Source: Anas platyrhynchos
Lineage: Eukaryota; Chordata; Aves; Anseriformes; Anatidae
Length of the DNA: 64,000 bases
Direction of reading: 5' to 3'
Assembly: GCF_047663525.1 (NCBI RefSeq)
Contig: NC_092593.1
Span: 30,716,501-30,780,500 of the forward strand
This document shows, one piece after another, positions 35,981-49,545 of the stretch; the stretch's first letter is position 1; the number at the start of each line of letters is the position of its first letter. The position numbers and the translations under genes were made by a program. The notes below the pieces were generated by a model. The model made no database searches. It was not told where the DNA came from and worked only from the letters and a program-made list of their open reading frames with translations.

Positions 35981-38900
35981 TTTTTTTTTTTTTTTTTTTG
36001 TCACCTTTACCACGGCCCCATTGCAACGGAAGCATCCTTAGAAGGTCCTTTTGGGCTGAGCAGGCTGGATCCTCGAGTGGGAGAGTGCTGCTTTGTGCTG
36101 GCCAGAATTCTGGCTCCACAGCCTCCAAATGAAGCTCATGGCTTGTGAAAAGCTGAAGGGTGAGTAGAAGTCCTGCCTACAGGGGAACACAGCTTTGCAC
36201 CTTCCACCGCCAGGCTGTTTGTTCTTCAACCATGGGATACACTGAATTTGGACAATCTCTTAAGTCACCAAAGCCAGTTCTGAAAAAAATAAAAAAAAAC
36301 ATTGCTTTAATTTTTCATTTTCTTCTTCTCTCCCCTGCCCTTCTCTCTCCCCATCTCTGAAAACCAGCACATTCAAAGTCTTAAGGGAGCAATCGTGGTT
36401 GTTCCCAATGAAGGACTGAATCCCTTGGTAATTACAGATGGAAATGACAAAGTGGGAGTGCTTTCACTCAAACAGAAGGACGTTTCTGCCAAGACTTGGA
36501 TTGTCTTGGAAGAAGGAGAGTGCTGTCAGGATCACAGGGTGCTGAGCTGCAAGCTTCAGGGGCCAGATCCCATGGCTGGAGGAAGCGGGTGCAATGTCCC
36601 TGCCTTCAGCAGAGCTCTGATTTATGTCGGCTGAGGACGTAGCTCCCGTGAAACTCTGCTGGGATCCTGAGAAATGTTGCTGGGTAAAGGCTTGCCTTTC
36701 AAAACACAGCAGACGATGTCTGAAAACCCAGCAATCTGTTTAATATCATGTACGGTTCCCCTCCACCAGTGCTGTGTAGTCTGGCCCTTCAGTCCAAGTG
36801 ACATCTGTTCTGAATAGATGTTATTTTTTTTCCCTGTTGTTTTGTTAAAGGAAAATGTTTTTTTTGTGTGTGTGTGTGTGCCTGGCTAGTTGAGGAGCCA
36901 CCATCCCAGCTGAGGGATGTGCCGGGCAGCCCAAAGCTGAAGAAAAAGAGGGAAACCCCAAGTTGATCACGGACTACAGATCTGCCCTCTCTTTTTCTGT
37001 TTGCCTTTCAAATGGGCTCACAGTGACAGTGGGGAGGTGTAGGCAGAGTGGGGCGTCTTTCTGAAGACAGAGTGCTTCGATAGTCTTTGAGAGATTTTTA
37101 ATTCCTGCCAACATTTTGCCTCTGCTTGGTAGGTGAGATGCAAGTTGGACTCCAAAGAGGAAAAATACCTCCCTGAGTGGCAAATCCCAAGAGCCTGCTG
37201 TAGCTTTTTGCCAAAAGAAGCTGTAAGCAGAGATAAACAGGTTGCTGATAACAGATATCCTTATTTCCCAGATAAATGCCCATTCTTTCTTAATTTCTTC
37301 CAAGCTCTGCCTCAATATCTTACATCCTTCAGAACTCGCTTTGCTAACAGAATATCATTGCCTCTATTTTATAAGGTGGTGTTTTTATCTGCTAGCCCAG
37401 TCTTTTTCTTTCTCCTTGTCTGCACTTCACCTCAAAAAAGACCTTGCCAAGTGTTTGAAACCCTGTGTCAATCACTAATATTTTCTGCAGATGAAAGGTA
37501 GAATAATTTGGATTCAAATGTGATTTCAGAACTTAGACATTTTTTTCCCACCCCAGGTTCAAAATAGGCATTAATTGAAGAGAGTTTCTTATATGTACTC
37601 TGTTAAACTAAAGTATAACTACTTTTTTTTTTTTTTTCAGCAGAAATTTGAAATTATTGATAATGAGATTTCTGGACAACTTCATTTGAAATGCTGATAC
37701 TTGACAGACGTGAACAATATGGGTAAGGCTGACAACTTGCTTGCAGATGCTTAGTTAGAAATTAATTGTGATTCTTGGAAGGGACTTATTTATCCCTCCT
37801 TCTTTCTGGTTCCCTCCACCAACACACTGTATTGTCAGTGCTGATGGAAATCCAACAAACATTATATCAAAGCCTCCTTCTTCTTCCCCGTGACATTGAT
37901 GCTGGTATAAGTCTGCTCCTGGCCCATCCCAGCCTGCTGTGTGTGCTGCTGCTGGCCCTTGCTCGGTGGAGATGCCCAGGCTTCCTTCTGAAAGCGCTGC
38001 CACACAAAACCTAAAAAGCGTGCGGGTCCTATAACTTCCTTGGAGTCAGCCAGCCTTGCATTTTCTGCAGCAAGCTAATGCCACGCTGGTTTAAAAGCTG
38101 CAATGCTGGAAGGCAAACAAAGGAGAGGATTAGACCAAACTAGCTCCAGAGCACACATCGCACATACTAATGTCGTGCTGAAACAGGAGAAGGCTGCAAA
38201 AACACTGCCCGTGCTTCACTGCTTTCCGAAACCCTGCCTCCTTTTGCCCATCAGATAGGGTGTATTCCGCATTGCTAAAGGAACCAAGCTAATGAGATTA
38301 TAGCTTATCGCTTTGAAAAATAAAACTGTACCACTGGAAGGATACAGCTTGTATAGGAATGGTGCTCAGCCATCTGTGTGATCACTGGACTCTCCTCCTG
38401 AGATTGTTTAGGGGAAAGCACTCAGCCTTGCCAGTGTTCCCACATAGACGGGTCTGCATCTCCAAGCAACAGCCCCGAGCCACTTGACAGCCTGAATTTC
38501 ATCTCAGCCAGGAGACGGCAGAAGAAAAGTCAGCCTTGGTGAGCAACAAATGTGCAAGATTCAAATTCGGTGTTCCAAATACCACGCATCTTCTTGTATT
38601 GAACTGTCGGTGTGGCTGGGTCTGGATGCATGGCAGAAAATTTGCGTTATTCAGGATTTTCCCCAAAGGCTGCCATCATATTGCACCACCAGATGTGGGG
38701 TGTCAGAAGTAGACAGGCTGCAGAGGGGAAAAACCTCTGCGGTAGTCCTCAGCACTGATCCTGTGGACACCTGTAAGAAGAGTTGTGGAGTCCCCCTGCT
38801 TCTCCCCACCTCTGGAGCTGTTTCCCACCACTTTTCGTCCCTGCCTGCTTCAGTGCCTGTTTCTGCCGGTTTTAAAAAAGTAGTTTCAGGGTTGCATTTC

Positions 38901-40859
38901 TTTATCTTTGTTCTGCATGAAATCCCCTGCTATGCAGAGCAGACAGTGCTGCTGGAGAGAGAGAGATCTCTGGAAAAAAAAAAAGAGTATTTCCCCACTG
39001 CCGTCGCTGCTGGGTAGTGCAGGGGCTATCTCAGCAGCCCTTAACTACTAGCTCAGCAGTAGTTCCAGTGCAGCAAGAGCAGTTGTTAGCACAACATGCT
39101 TCTATGGTGGGCTTGGAGTGTGAGGATTTAACCAGCTGTGGTTGGCTTCCTTATTGATGAGCTACAGGTCTGGATATGGGGTCAGGGGATACAGCAGCAT
39201 GCAGCATGTAGCCCCCTTCAGCCCTTCTGTGAGGAGGTTTTCCTTTCTGCCACCAGCAAAATTGGGTGAAAAGGGACTTGGGGACCCCAAAGAACCAAAG
39301 CCAGAGGCACCACGTATGGCACTGCTCCCAGCTGGCTGTCAGACAGCACGTGGGCTGGGGTTTCTGCGCTGGAAATTCCTGTCATTTATGGACTTTTGAC
39401 TCAGTTATTTTTGGAAAAACATTAGCTCTAGCTTGGAGTCCTGCCTAACGACTCCTGCTGGAGCATTGGTAATGCTCTCTGTTTGGGGAATTCGGAGGCT
39501 TCCCTCTTGTGTGTAAGTTTTATTCCTGGACCTGGTGCCAACCTAAGAGCTAATGGTGGTGCCAGTTTTCCATTAGAAAGCTCACCCTAATCCCCCCTTC
39601 TGGCTTTATCCAAACAAACCTGGCGTGTCACATTCCTGTTGTCTGGTGTTACAGCAGAGAAACAGCCCCGGAAAGTTTAAGTGTGATGTGGAAAGAAGCA
39701 AGATATGGGAGGGGAAACTCAGAGGTGTTCAGCTCTGGGAAAAGCCAGCAGTCTGGTGCAAATCTCCTGCTGCTGGCGATAGCAGTCCTGTTATTCCCTG
39801 GGGTCACAGTTTGAGGGCAAACGCTCCCGGGAAGCTCCTGGGAAGTCCTTTTGGGGTTGAGGGTCAGAGGGCAGAGAGGAATGAGAGTAGCTCCGTTTGT
39901 CACCAGCGTCAGGTTCGGCAGAAAGGTCTTCTTGATGAAACCCTTCCCATTTTCTTAATGTTAAACGGTGCTTATCCTTTGCTGGAAACCCCTAGAAATT
40001 TATTCTTTTGGTTGAACCTCTGAAAGAGGGAGTCTTTTTTGAGACCAACCATAACTTTGTGCCTTGCAGACACCCATGTGCTTGTTCTTTCCTCCAGAAA
40101 GAAGCTATGGATATTTATAATTATTTCTAATAGTTGTTTATTATTATTTTTATTTTTAAATTCGCAGTGTGCTAATGCCAAGCTGTGAAGCCCTGGGAGG
40201 TAGCTTCCCCTTGGGGACTCTCCCAGTCTCCTCGCCCTCAGGTCAGGAGCAGTGTTCAAAATCCCGGAGTTTTCAACATGAATACCTGTGGGCCCTTTCT
40301 TTTCAGTTCACAGCTTTTAAAGCAGTGTCTTAGAAAGATTTTTTTTTTCCCCCATCTTCACAGAAAAAGACGAGTTTCTCACCTGCAAGTCGAGAACTAA
40401 AGATTTTAAGATACTCCAAGCACAAGTTTCAAAGCTGAGTGTTGAATTAAAGGGCTTTTCCTTCTCCTCTCCCCCGTAGGTCTCAGATGAAGCACGTGGG
40501 ATTTCTCAGCACATCTGAGGTTTCCCTGGTTTATCAGTGCCATCCCTCCTGCAAACACCACTGTCCTGCTTCAGGTCTGCACTGGGAGCTACAGGATGGC
40601 AGTAGGATTTGAGGATAAAATGGTGGGGAGGGGCTGAAACCAGGTCTCAGCTGGTGCAAAGCCCCGGAGCACCTTCCCTGCCCTGGCTGGGGATCTGTCT
40701 GCAGGTGCCCACATTGGTTTGACCTGCTGCAAATGAAACCTGTGTCCCGAGGGCTGACTTTTGCCCCTGCAGACACCCGTCCCACACCCCCAGTAATGAA
40801 TGGGAGGCTGCAGAGCGCCTGTCAGGGCAGAACTTGCCCTTCAGTGTCAATAACTTCTC
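35981..40859. other. Intergenic stretch, no gene recognised
   Basis: It begins with T19 (35981-35999). A GT run lies at 36865-36880, and T15 at 37623-37637 is immediately followed by CAG, an acceptor-like site ending at 37640. The block 38220-38330 is AT-rich and unique-looking. The longest frame is 155 codons on the + strand (38550-39017), with no recognisable domain. Confidence 0.55.
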
Positions 40860-41300
40860 CGACGGCCTATTTACGCTTTCATCTCCCGGCCCTTACTGCT
40901 GATTTATGCAGCTTGCGGAGCTGAGCGATGTGGCAGCTGCAGGGAGGAGGAGATGAGAACCAGAAACCCCGCAGGCTTCCTAGGAGCCGTGTTCCCCAGC
41001 AATAAATCTCCGACGGAGGAAAGCCCGCTCTGATCCCCCGTGCGTGCTCCCCTGTGCTGCTCCTGCCACGGGGACGGGACCCAACACCCAGATGCCGCTC
41101 TCCAAAAAGAGACGTGCCTCTTTGTTCCTCTCCTCCCCGGCTTTCCAGCGGGCTGGAGCCAACAACTGTTGGCTGGAAGACGCCGTCGGCTCGCCCGTCT
41201 CCTGCCGCATTCAGCTGTCAGCAGCTCCCACCAAGAGGCATTCTCCCTCCGTCACGCATGAGCACGCGCGTGTAGAGCTCCCCAGGCACGGGCTGGAGCG
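40860..41300. promoter_or_regulatory. CpG-island-like block remote from any recognised gene
   Basis: About 35 CpG dinucleotides in roughly 440 bases at about 60% GC give an observed/expected ratio near 0.85 by hand count, unlike the CpG-poor flanks. A 163-codon open frame (41044-41535, + strand) overlaps it but looks like a composition effect. No TATA box is obvious. In vertebrates such orphan islands often mark unannotated promoters or enhancers; that use is inference. Confidence 0.4.
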
Positions 41301-43344
41301 CGTGGGGATCACAAAGGAGAGGAGACCACAAAGAAATGCCATCTCTGCCAAGCCAGAGATTCAGGGTACAAATTGCTGCCGCTGGAGATGTGCTTCACCC
41401 CACGGAGCTCGTGGAGCTGGGCTGCGAATCTCACCCTGGGGGCTCCGGGATGTCTCCAGCACCACCGTGGGATGCAGGAGATGTTTGCTCCTTATGTTGT
41501 GTGAGCGAGGGTGGTGGAAGCGGTGGGCAGGATGAGGTTAGGTGATTGCTGTCCCTAAAAGTGTGCTGCCTGTCACCTGAACCCGCTGTCACCCTCCTGG
41601 TGGTCCCTGGTGGATCACAGGGTGGTGGGATGGAGCCCATCCCACCATCTCCTCCCAGGACACTTCGGAACAGGGATGAGGTGCCTCATACACATCTATT
41701 TTCATTATTTAAATGAAACTGGAGGGCAGCAATAATGTCCTTTATTGGGGAAACACACCAACGGAGCACAGCAGAACTAACACCAAACACACCACTTGTT
41801 GCTGTGACCGTTCCCTTTCCCAGTCTCATGAATTACCTACCGAGCATTTCCTAAATTTGCTTGCATGCTAAAATAACCAAGTAATGAACTTTTTTTTTTT
41901 TTTTTTTTTTTCCCAAGGAAATGTATTTTTCTCTAAACTGGAAGGCCTTCTCCCATTTGTGGTTTTCTTTATCAGATTACCAATTTGCTTTCCCAAAGGG
42001 ATTACAAGCTGTATACCAGGATCTCTATGCAGGGGAGCAGATAAACAAATGAAACATGCAAATTGCTTGAATTTTCAGTGGGTTAAAATAAGCTGTAGTG
42101 AACAAAAAAAAAAATAATAAAATATATATGTATATGTATTTTAACAGGCTTCTTACTGAATGCACAGTCTGGCTTCTGGCATCTGAACTTTTAACATGGA
42201 AAGGAAAACTTACAGCTGTTAGCACAGAGGCTGGCAATGTTTTCTCTCCTTTCTGTTGTTGTTACATCTCTCACCTCCTGGAGTAGGTTTGCTTGGGTCC
42301 TCATCCCACCTCCTGACACTTCCCCATGGCCTTCTCCAATCCTGCCCTGCAAATAGGTGAAGGTTTGTCTCAGGGCGCAGGAGTGGTTCTGTCCAAGCAG
42401 AAGGATGTCCTTACAGGACAATGTTTCAAGCAGGACATCTCTGGAGAGAATCCTAGGGAAGGTTTGCTCTCCTCCAATGGCGAATTTTGGTGGTGCTGGT
42501 GAGAAGATGTGGGGTTTCATCTGCAGTCACCAGGTGTCAACCTTCCAGGTTTGGTTTGTGGGGTTATACATGGCCCAAGAATGGCTTTGACAATGCTGGT
42601 GTGAGTCTCATGTGCACACAGCACTCACAAGATGACAGGGATAAAACCTTTTTCCCACTACAAACTTGCTATCCACATCCAAACCAGAGGTGGCATCTGT
42701 AGATGTGGCTGTGGATGGGGTGCAGATGGTCCGCATCGTGCCTCCTCCTTCTGGCTGCTGAAAATCACCAGAGGCTCCCCTGGGACTGGGATTTAACACC
42801 TGCCTCGTGCTCAGGATCGCTCAGCTCGTGCTCTTCAGCTGCTCTTGCTCATGGTCTGTCCCCAGCAAACCCGTGCTTGGGGTGTGCACCTCCAGCAGCG
42901 TAGGGTTGAAGACCCTGGGAACACCCCGAAGAGACATAGGGTTCCCCTAGGTACTCCTCAGCTTGGGCAAGGGAAGGAAACCCCATCTCCTGAGTCCCAA
43001 ATCCAGGCTTTGGGGTCGGGGCTGTCCATTTATAATAAGCTATAGGCTCACTCTGCTCTTCTAGAGAAGACAGCTGGCGTGGTTTCAGTGCAGAAGTTGA
43101 AGTTTAGGGTTAAGAAACCAAGCGGAGTTAGTGCCCTGCTGATTTCTGACTGCCGAAGGCCCTCAGTCTATTAATTTCTGAGGAAAAAAAATAAAATAAA
43201 GGAAGGTGGATTGAAATGAAGAGAAGTGGTGCAGTCCAGCCCAAGCCCTGTGCCTGAGGAGCTGGGGAAAACGCGTCCCGTCTCTTGGTGTGATGCCACG
43301 AGGCAGGCAGAGCTCATCCATCAGGCTGAGGCACGCACCCCAGC
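41301..43344. other. Intergenic stretch, no gene recognised
   Basis: Contents are T22 (41890-41911), an A/T run with TATATGTATATGTA (42103-42142) and short open frames only. No interspersed repeat was recognised. Confidence 0.55.
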
Positions 43345-43791
43345 CTTCTAATTAGTGAATATAACCAGGGGGGTTTGGAGCTCAAACTGGTTCTGACCTG
43401 TATTTTTTAATTAAGGCATTTTTTTAATATAACCCTGCTTTGGGTCATCTGATAATACTGATCTGGATGTAATGCCTAACCTTCTTAACCCGAGACTGTT
43501 GCTTCTGCACTTTAATGCCAGCCTCGCAGAAACATTACCCCGTAAATTAGATGCCAGGTACTTGGAGGAGCAGGGCCAGCTGCGCATTATAATGCTTTTA
43601 ACGAATAATTGGATGGGCCCTGACGATGGGCTCCCAGCTGACGGTCTGAGGCCTCCTATAAAAGCACAAAATGCTTATGTTTCCCTCGTTAATGCTGCTT
43701 CGTTCCCACTCGGTCTGCTCGCCAGGAGGTCAGAAGGGGGTCCTGGCTTCCCCTTGGGAATCCCATGCGTGGAGGCAGCTTGCACCAAGTA
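43345..43791 (+). promoter_or_regulatory. Homeodomain-site-rich block with consensus TATA box and splice donor
   Basis: TAAT-core sites occur at 43349-43355 (TAATTAG), 43407-43414 (TTAATTAA), 43606-43612 (TAATTGG) and near 43688. They precede a consensus TATAAAAG at 43657-43664. About 125 bases further a good donor, CAA then GTAAGG, begins at 43789. The pieces could be an enhancer/promoter with a first exon of a noncoding transcript. All of that is inference; only the motifs are seen. Confidence 0.25.
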
Positions 43792-46700
43792 AGGTCAGTG
43801 CCTGCGGGGACCATCCCAGATCTTTGCTCTCAGTCAGCATCTCAAATGCCCTCGTGGTCACCTATTCCCCTAGTTTCTTGGAAATCCATGGGGAATTGAG
43901 GTTTTCTGCGTGTCTGGTTTTGGCTGCACAAAGTCCCTGAGGCACCAGGCGTGGCGAGGCTCAGCTCAGATATTTGATAAGCTTTGCCTGCACAAAAGCC
44001 TGGTGGAGGAGATCCTTGTTCCTATTAGCAGACAGAGCAATCGATGAAGTCAGGGGATTAACAAAACAAAACTGAGCACTGTATGGTTTTATGGGAGCCT
44101 TTTTATGGGTCTTTACTTATCCTGTGTTATTCTGTGCGTAGCAGAATCGCGGGGAGAAATGCTAATTCAGTGTTTTATATAGGGAAACAGCATGCTAAGT
44201 GCATTCCTTAAGTCTGTCCAGAAACCACCTCCTGCAAAAATTCATGAAAAGCACATGTAATGCCTTGTCAAGCTTGGCTCTTTTATCTGGGATAGCTAAA
44301 ATATTTTCTCTAGAGGAAGAAAGGTTGCAGGCTGCCTTTCTTGTTTGCCTCTTTCTGGATAAAGATCTCCTGAAGGTGGGAAAAACACTTTCTTGCATCT
44401 GAGAGGCACCCTCGGTGCCCAGTGGTACCAGGTGATTATAAGTGGTCTCTGGGGCTGTGTTTCATTTCTCTGTCACTTGTGAGCAGGCTGTCGGTGCTGG
44501 GGGTTGTTTCTTGCCCACCAGTTCTTGTAGCACTCTCAGGAGTGGCCAGCGTGGTGTAACGAGGCAGAGAAAAATTTCCTTGACATCTTAAAAAAAAAAA
44601 AAAATTATAATTGAATGAAAGAGCCTCAACACTCCAAATCGTTCCCACCAGCTCTCCAAAGCACAGCGGTTCAAACATTCGTGGCTCAATTTACCACCTA
44701 TCTGACAGAGGCAGGGGCGTTTATGACACATTCTCTGCATTCCCTTGCTGGAAGTGCCGTAAAATTGGACTTTTCCCCTTGTATGCGATGCAGAGAATGA
44801 CTCACATCTGGAAAATTTACCTTACAGCTCGGTGCTGAGCTCTCCTTACAGCAGCTTACCTAAAGGAAAGCTCAGGCACGGCCGGATCCCTGTGCACAGC
44901 TGCTCTGAGGGTGTGAGCGTGCAAATGAGCTGTGGTGTAATTAGGGTTAGTTCAAGGCAGGGTAATGGCAAAAAACAGAAAGACGTGGGCTTTTGTGGGG
45001 GCTCTGCAGGCTCTAGCAAGGGAGAACTGGTAAAAAAAAAAAAAGACATTAGGTGATGCTGAAGGGTCCTGTGGTCGTGGTTATCCGTGCCCAGCACGGC
45101 TGGGTGAAAGCTGTTTGTGACTGCAGCCCAGCCAGCTATGGGGATGTCGAGCTGAAGGCACGATGTCTCCATTGGGTTTTTAAGGATGAGAGGTTTATCT
45201 ATTAGAGTGGACATCCAAAAGGTCTCGTGCATTTGTTCTCAGTTTTCTCTCAGGTTTGTGTCTGTCATGCAGAGGTGAATTCCAAGTTATTGGACTCGAT
45301 GTAGGAATTTCTGGGTGAAAAGCATGACCTGCCCTAACGCAAGGGGCCAGGCTTGGGTGTTTCTAATGATTTCTTCCTGCTTCCAAAGCTTCTGATTAAC
45401 TCCGTGTCCTTTCCCACAAGCTGCGAGCCAGGCCCAGGGGGTGACATTCCATGCGACTCACCGGTTCATTCCACCTTCATTCCTGCATGCCGCTTAATTG
45501 TGCGGTCTTAATTGGCCCTGATGCCTTGCACTGGCCTCACTGTGCAGAAAGAGGAATCTCTCCTTTCCCAAACACCTCCTCTCAAGCCAGCAGCCCCAGC
45601 TTCCCATCAAACCTGCCCCTATACGCAGCACAACTGCTCCTCTACCTCCAGTGTAGGTGCTCCTACGCCTCCTGATGCTGTAGGAGGGTGTCACAACTCG
45701 TTGTCACGTTGGGTGATGTGGTGGAGCTGATCTGATGTGGCAGCGGCTGGCTTGAAATTAAAGAAAAAGGTTCTCTGTGCACCAAAGAGCACATCTGTTT
45801 CGTGGCACAACTCAAATTAACTTGGGGGAATTTGCTGCATCTCAGGTGTCTTCCACAGTGACGTGCCACGGAGAAATGCAGCTATGGAAAGCCTTTTATG
45901 AAAGTTCATCAACCAGAGAGGTTTGAAATTGCTTTTTTTTTTTTTTAAATAATAGAAAAATTCTGATGGCAATTTCCTACACTTGGCTGATTCTGCCAAA
46001 TCTGTGTTTGTGCTGATTGCGGTTTTATGAGCAGGAATTGCAGGGCTGTGTGTCTCTCTGACGATGTCATGCCTTGGGATCTGCTGGAGGCTACAGAGGG
46101 GACTGACAGTGCTACAACATGAGCTGGGCAGGAGGATCTCCTGGGGAATTAAAAGCTTAATCCCCGAGGATGTGGTGCAGGGGTCATTTTCAAGGCAAGG
46201 AGGCATGAGGCGGCTGCTGCTTGGGTTGCAGAGATGTCTTTAAGCCTGTTCCAGATGGCAGCCCGGCCTCACAAAGTTCACCATCTCCCTTGCAAAGACA
46301 AACCTGGAGGGAATAAGGGTCTGGTGGGGGCCTGGAGGAGAGGGTTTCACCCCTTAAACCACGGCCTGGGTTCCCCTAGCTGTCACCAGGTGCTTTGCCG
46401 AAATCACTCCAGCACATCCCCTATGTCAAAGGGCAATATAAAGCTTTCCAAGTACTGTTTTTTCCCCTCCTCTTCATCAGAAGCACATCTCTTGTGTGGC
46501 TTAAGTGTGGAAAACAGGTTTTGAGCCTCCCTGAGGTCTGCAGAGATTGCAAAACCCAGCAAATCCTCCCTGCAGGGAGTTGGGGTAGAGCGAGTGACAC
46601 TTGCCCTCCCGTGCCTCAGTTTCCCCACTTGTTGCGATGACAGCAATGACATGGGGTGGGGTCACCCCATTCACTAACACCCAGTTTTCTTATCAAGCCC

Positions 46701-49324
46701 TGTGTGGTTTCCTTCTCCCCTGTTCCCTGCAGGCTCCCAGGGTTTGGACTGGGAGGCAGCTGGAGGCAATCTAACAGCTCCCTGCCTTAAAGAAGCGGAG
46801 GTTTCCCTTTTTTTTATCGTCTTGCTCTTGTCCTGCACTCCCTCTGTTTATCTCGTGCTGGCTTCAGCGCTCGTCGGACCTGGCAAAAAAGAGCTCCAAC
46901 AAAAACACCGAGCGGTTTTCTGCTGGGCTCGTGAGCTAAAGCAGCTCCGAGTGTCTGGACGAGGAGCCCATCTCTGGAGCCTGTTGCTATTCGCGTTGCT
47001 GGCAAAGCTCCTGCTGACTTCAAACGGGAGCAGGACCCGTGGTGCGTGTCCTTCGGCTGCCCCGAAAAGGCTGCCCCAAATTTACAGCGGGTGTCACTGA
47101 GGAAGTTGTGCTGGGGCTGCGCCCTCATCCTCTGGCTGTGCAGGAGCCTTGCTGGGACAAATCCTTCTGCATCCACACTGCTCCCCGACCGTTTCCCTTG
47201 CTCAGTTCCCTCCTTCCCCTGACTCCTGCTCTTCTGTTCTTGGTTTTTGGGGGGATTAGGGGTCTGCCGTGGGCTCGCAGCCATAAGCACCTGGAGCGGC
47301 GTGTCGAGCCTTGGGGTATTCTGCATGACATGCAGCTTAAAAGCAGATTTATGTCAACAGCAGCCATGCGGTGCTTGGGTTTGCACAAATCACAGGCTTT
47401 TCCCCCAGTGCTGAGAGGCAGGGAAGGTTAAACTGTTCGATCACAGCCTCCTCCAGCCATCCCCAAGCTCCTGCCCCTCCACCTTTTGCAGCAGGGTTTA
47501 ATGAGAAGCCGTTCAAGGTGACACGCTGGGAGGCTCCTGGGCTTTGATCAGGAGGGGAATGTATCCAGCTCCACCTTCAGCGAGTCCAGAAAGAGATTTA
47601 TTTCTCTTTAACTACCACGTACACAGGTCATGATGTTTGCTTCACCCTATGGAAAAACATTCCCAAAATCTCACGTCTGGTGCTCAAACCATGGGGATGT
47701 CTCTGGTGGCTGGGTGCAGCAACTCTCTGCTGTTCCAGGGGCTTTTCTTGGACGTGGAGGGAGCTAACTGCATCCTTTCAGCTTCTTTTTCTTTTCTGCT
47801 GTTTGCCAGCTTTGCTGTGGTGGTGATCAGAGGGTTTGGATGGGGAGGGCTCTGCTAGTTAAACTGGGAGAGATCGCCTTGTAGGGTGTGCAAACTCCTG
47901 GAGCTGGAGGAAAGAGGCCTTCATGTGACACAGAAATGGGGCCAAAAGGGTTCAGCTCAGGTGTCAGTGCCAAAAGGGTTCTGCACCTGGGTGTGTAAAC
48001 TGGTGGCAGGTGGGGCTGGCTGGAAAAAGGACCTGGTTCCCTTCTGGGTGAAGGTGCAAAGAAAGAGGAGAAAGAAAGGCAACAAGCAAGCAGGTTTTGT
48101 TTTCCCAAGGACCTTTCCTAGTTGGAGAATTTCAGCTTCACCTTTTTCCTGATGGCTGCGGGAAGGGAGTTCAGCAGTTTCCCAGGGCTTGGCTCTTCCT
48201 GTTTTCCAACAGGAAGACTTAGCTTTTTTTTCAAGACTGCTTTCCCCCATATTGCCCAGGGACAGATTTTGATCTTAGGCTTTTTCAGGTGGAGAAATTC
48301 CCAGGCAGCACCCTTCTAGTGGGCTTTCCCAGCAAGTGTGCTCTCACCAGCTCCCCGGGGTGTTTGGCAGTGCCCCTGAGCACGGCTCACTGCAGCCACC
48401 TACACCCCAATGCACCTCTGGTCTGGCACAGACCAGTGCTTTCATGAGGATGCTACCCATGGGATAAAAGGAAGATGGGTGTTGGGCTGCAGTCAAGCTG
48501 CAGGGGAGTATCATAATTACAGACACTGTTTTTATCCCTGCCTCTTTGCCCCGTCCTACACTTCCAGCCAGACAGAGAAAGCCAAGTCCCCCTCAACACT
48601 TTGCCAAACTCCCCTCTTCGGGATAATGGAAAGAAGGGGGCCTCGTTGGGTTTGATTCCTATGGAAATGGCACACGTTTCTCATTCTGCAGAAGCCCAGT
48701 GTAAGCTCAGCTGCCAGACTTTTACAAGAGGAATTTGCTAGGCATGTGTGATTCACGGTTCAGACTGCTGCTTCGGCCCAGCAGGGATTTCGGAGCAGCC
48801 GTTGCCGCGCTGGAGGCTGTCACGCATGGCTTGATGTGAGGGAAGGGTGTGCTTCCCTGTGGCTTGGCACTACCTTCCTCAAAGAAAATCCCGGAGTGGG
48901 GAAAGATATGTGATATCAATCTGCTCCCACGGCCATGAGGATCTAATCTCCTGAGGGAGTGGTCGGGCTGGAAGTCAAGCTCCAAGAGCTCTGCATTTCT
49001 TGGGGTGTGAGGCAAGCCCACCTTTGCTAATTTAATTTAATCTCTGCTAATGGTGGTGGCCCTCTTCCTCTGGCTGATGGCCACCTGCTTCTCTTGTCAT
49101 GCGGCACCACAAGCCATCAGATGCTGAGATGCTCCAAATGCCAAGGTGTTTCCTCAGTCTGGTCCAGTTCCACCACTAAAGCAGTTTTTTTCCCTTCTGC
49201 CTGCTCGTGGGGTGATGCTGTCCCAGCACATGGGCACTCTGACTCTGGGGCACCTGTGCCTTGTGCTAAGAGAGCTGCCTCCCTCTAACACGGCTTTTCC
49301 CTTCCTCCCTCTTCTGGGATTTTG
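43792..49324. other. Intergenic stretch, no gene recognised
   Basis: Homopolymers are A15 (44590-44604), A13 (45032-45044) and T14 (45933-45946). A CpG-richer patch lies around 46860-47100, overlapped by the longest frame here (46814-47326, - strand, 170 codons), which has no recognisable domain. At 45293-45304 a 12-base TTGGACTCGATG resembles the CR1 3' end but is too short to call. Confidence 0.5.
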
Positions 49325-49545
49325 TGTATGTCTAACTATCTGTATGGATATTTATATACATATATATCTGCATTATCTTTATGTATATTTATAAAAATAC
49401 ACACCTACACGTATCTGTATGCATATTTATAGACATAGCTATCTGCATTGGTGTGTATATTTATATACATACATATCTTTATGTATATTTATCTAAATAC
49501 ATATCTGCACATATCTATCTATATGTATATTTCTTTCTTTCTACC
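49325..49545 (+). repeat. Degenerate TATC/TATA/ACATA microsatellite
   Basis: About 220 bases alternate TATTTATA, ACATATATA, ATCTGCAT and ATCTATCTAT modules, ending in TTTCTTTC. It is imperfect and consists of several related short motifs, as in an old decayed microsatellite. Confidence 0.85.

Noticed and set aside
38550..39017. 155-codon + strand frame
   Set aside because: No recognisable domain; ends in low-complexity Lys/Glu from an A-rich run.
41044..41535. 163-codon + strand frame over the CpG-rich block
   Set aside because: CpG-rich DNA has few stop codons; three overlapping frames are open here, which argues for composition rather than coding.
45293..45304. TTGGACTCGATG resembling the CR1 3' end
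   Set aside because: The match does not extend to the following GATCTT or GTCCCTTCCAACC segments.
46814..47326. 170-codon - strand frame
   Set aside because: Arg/Ser/Ala-rich with no domain, and overlapped by open + strand frames; a GC composition effect.
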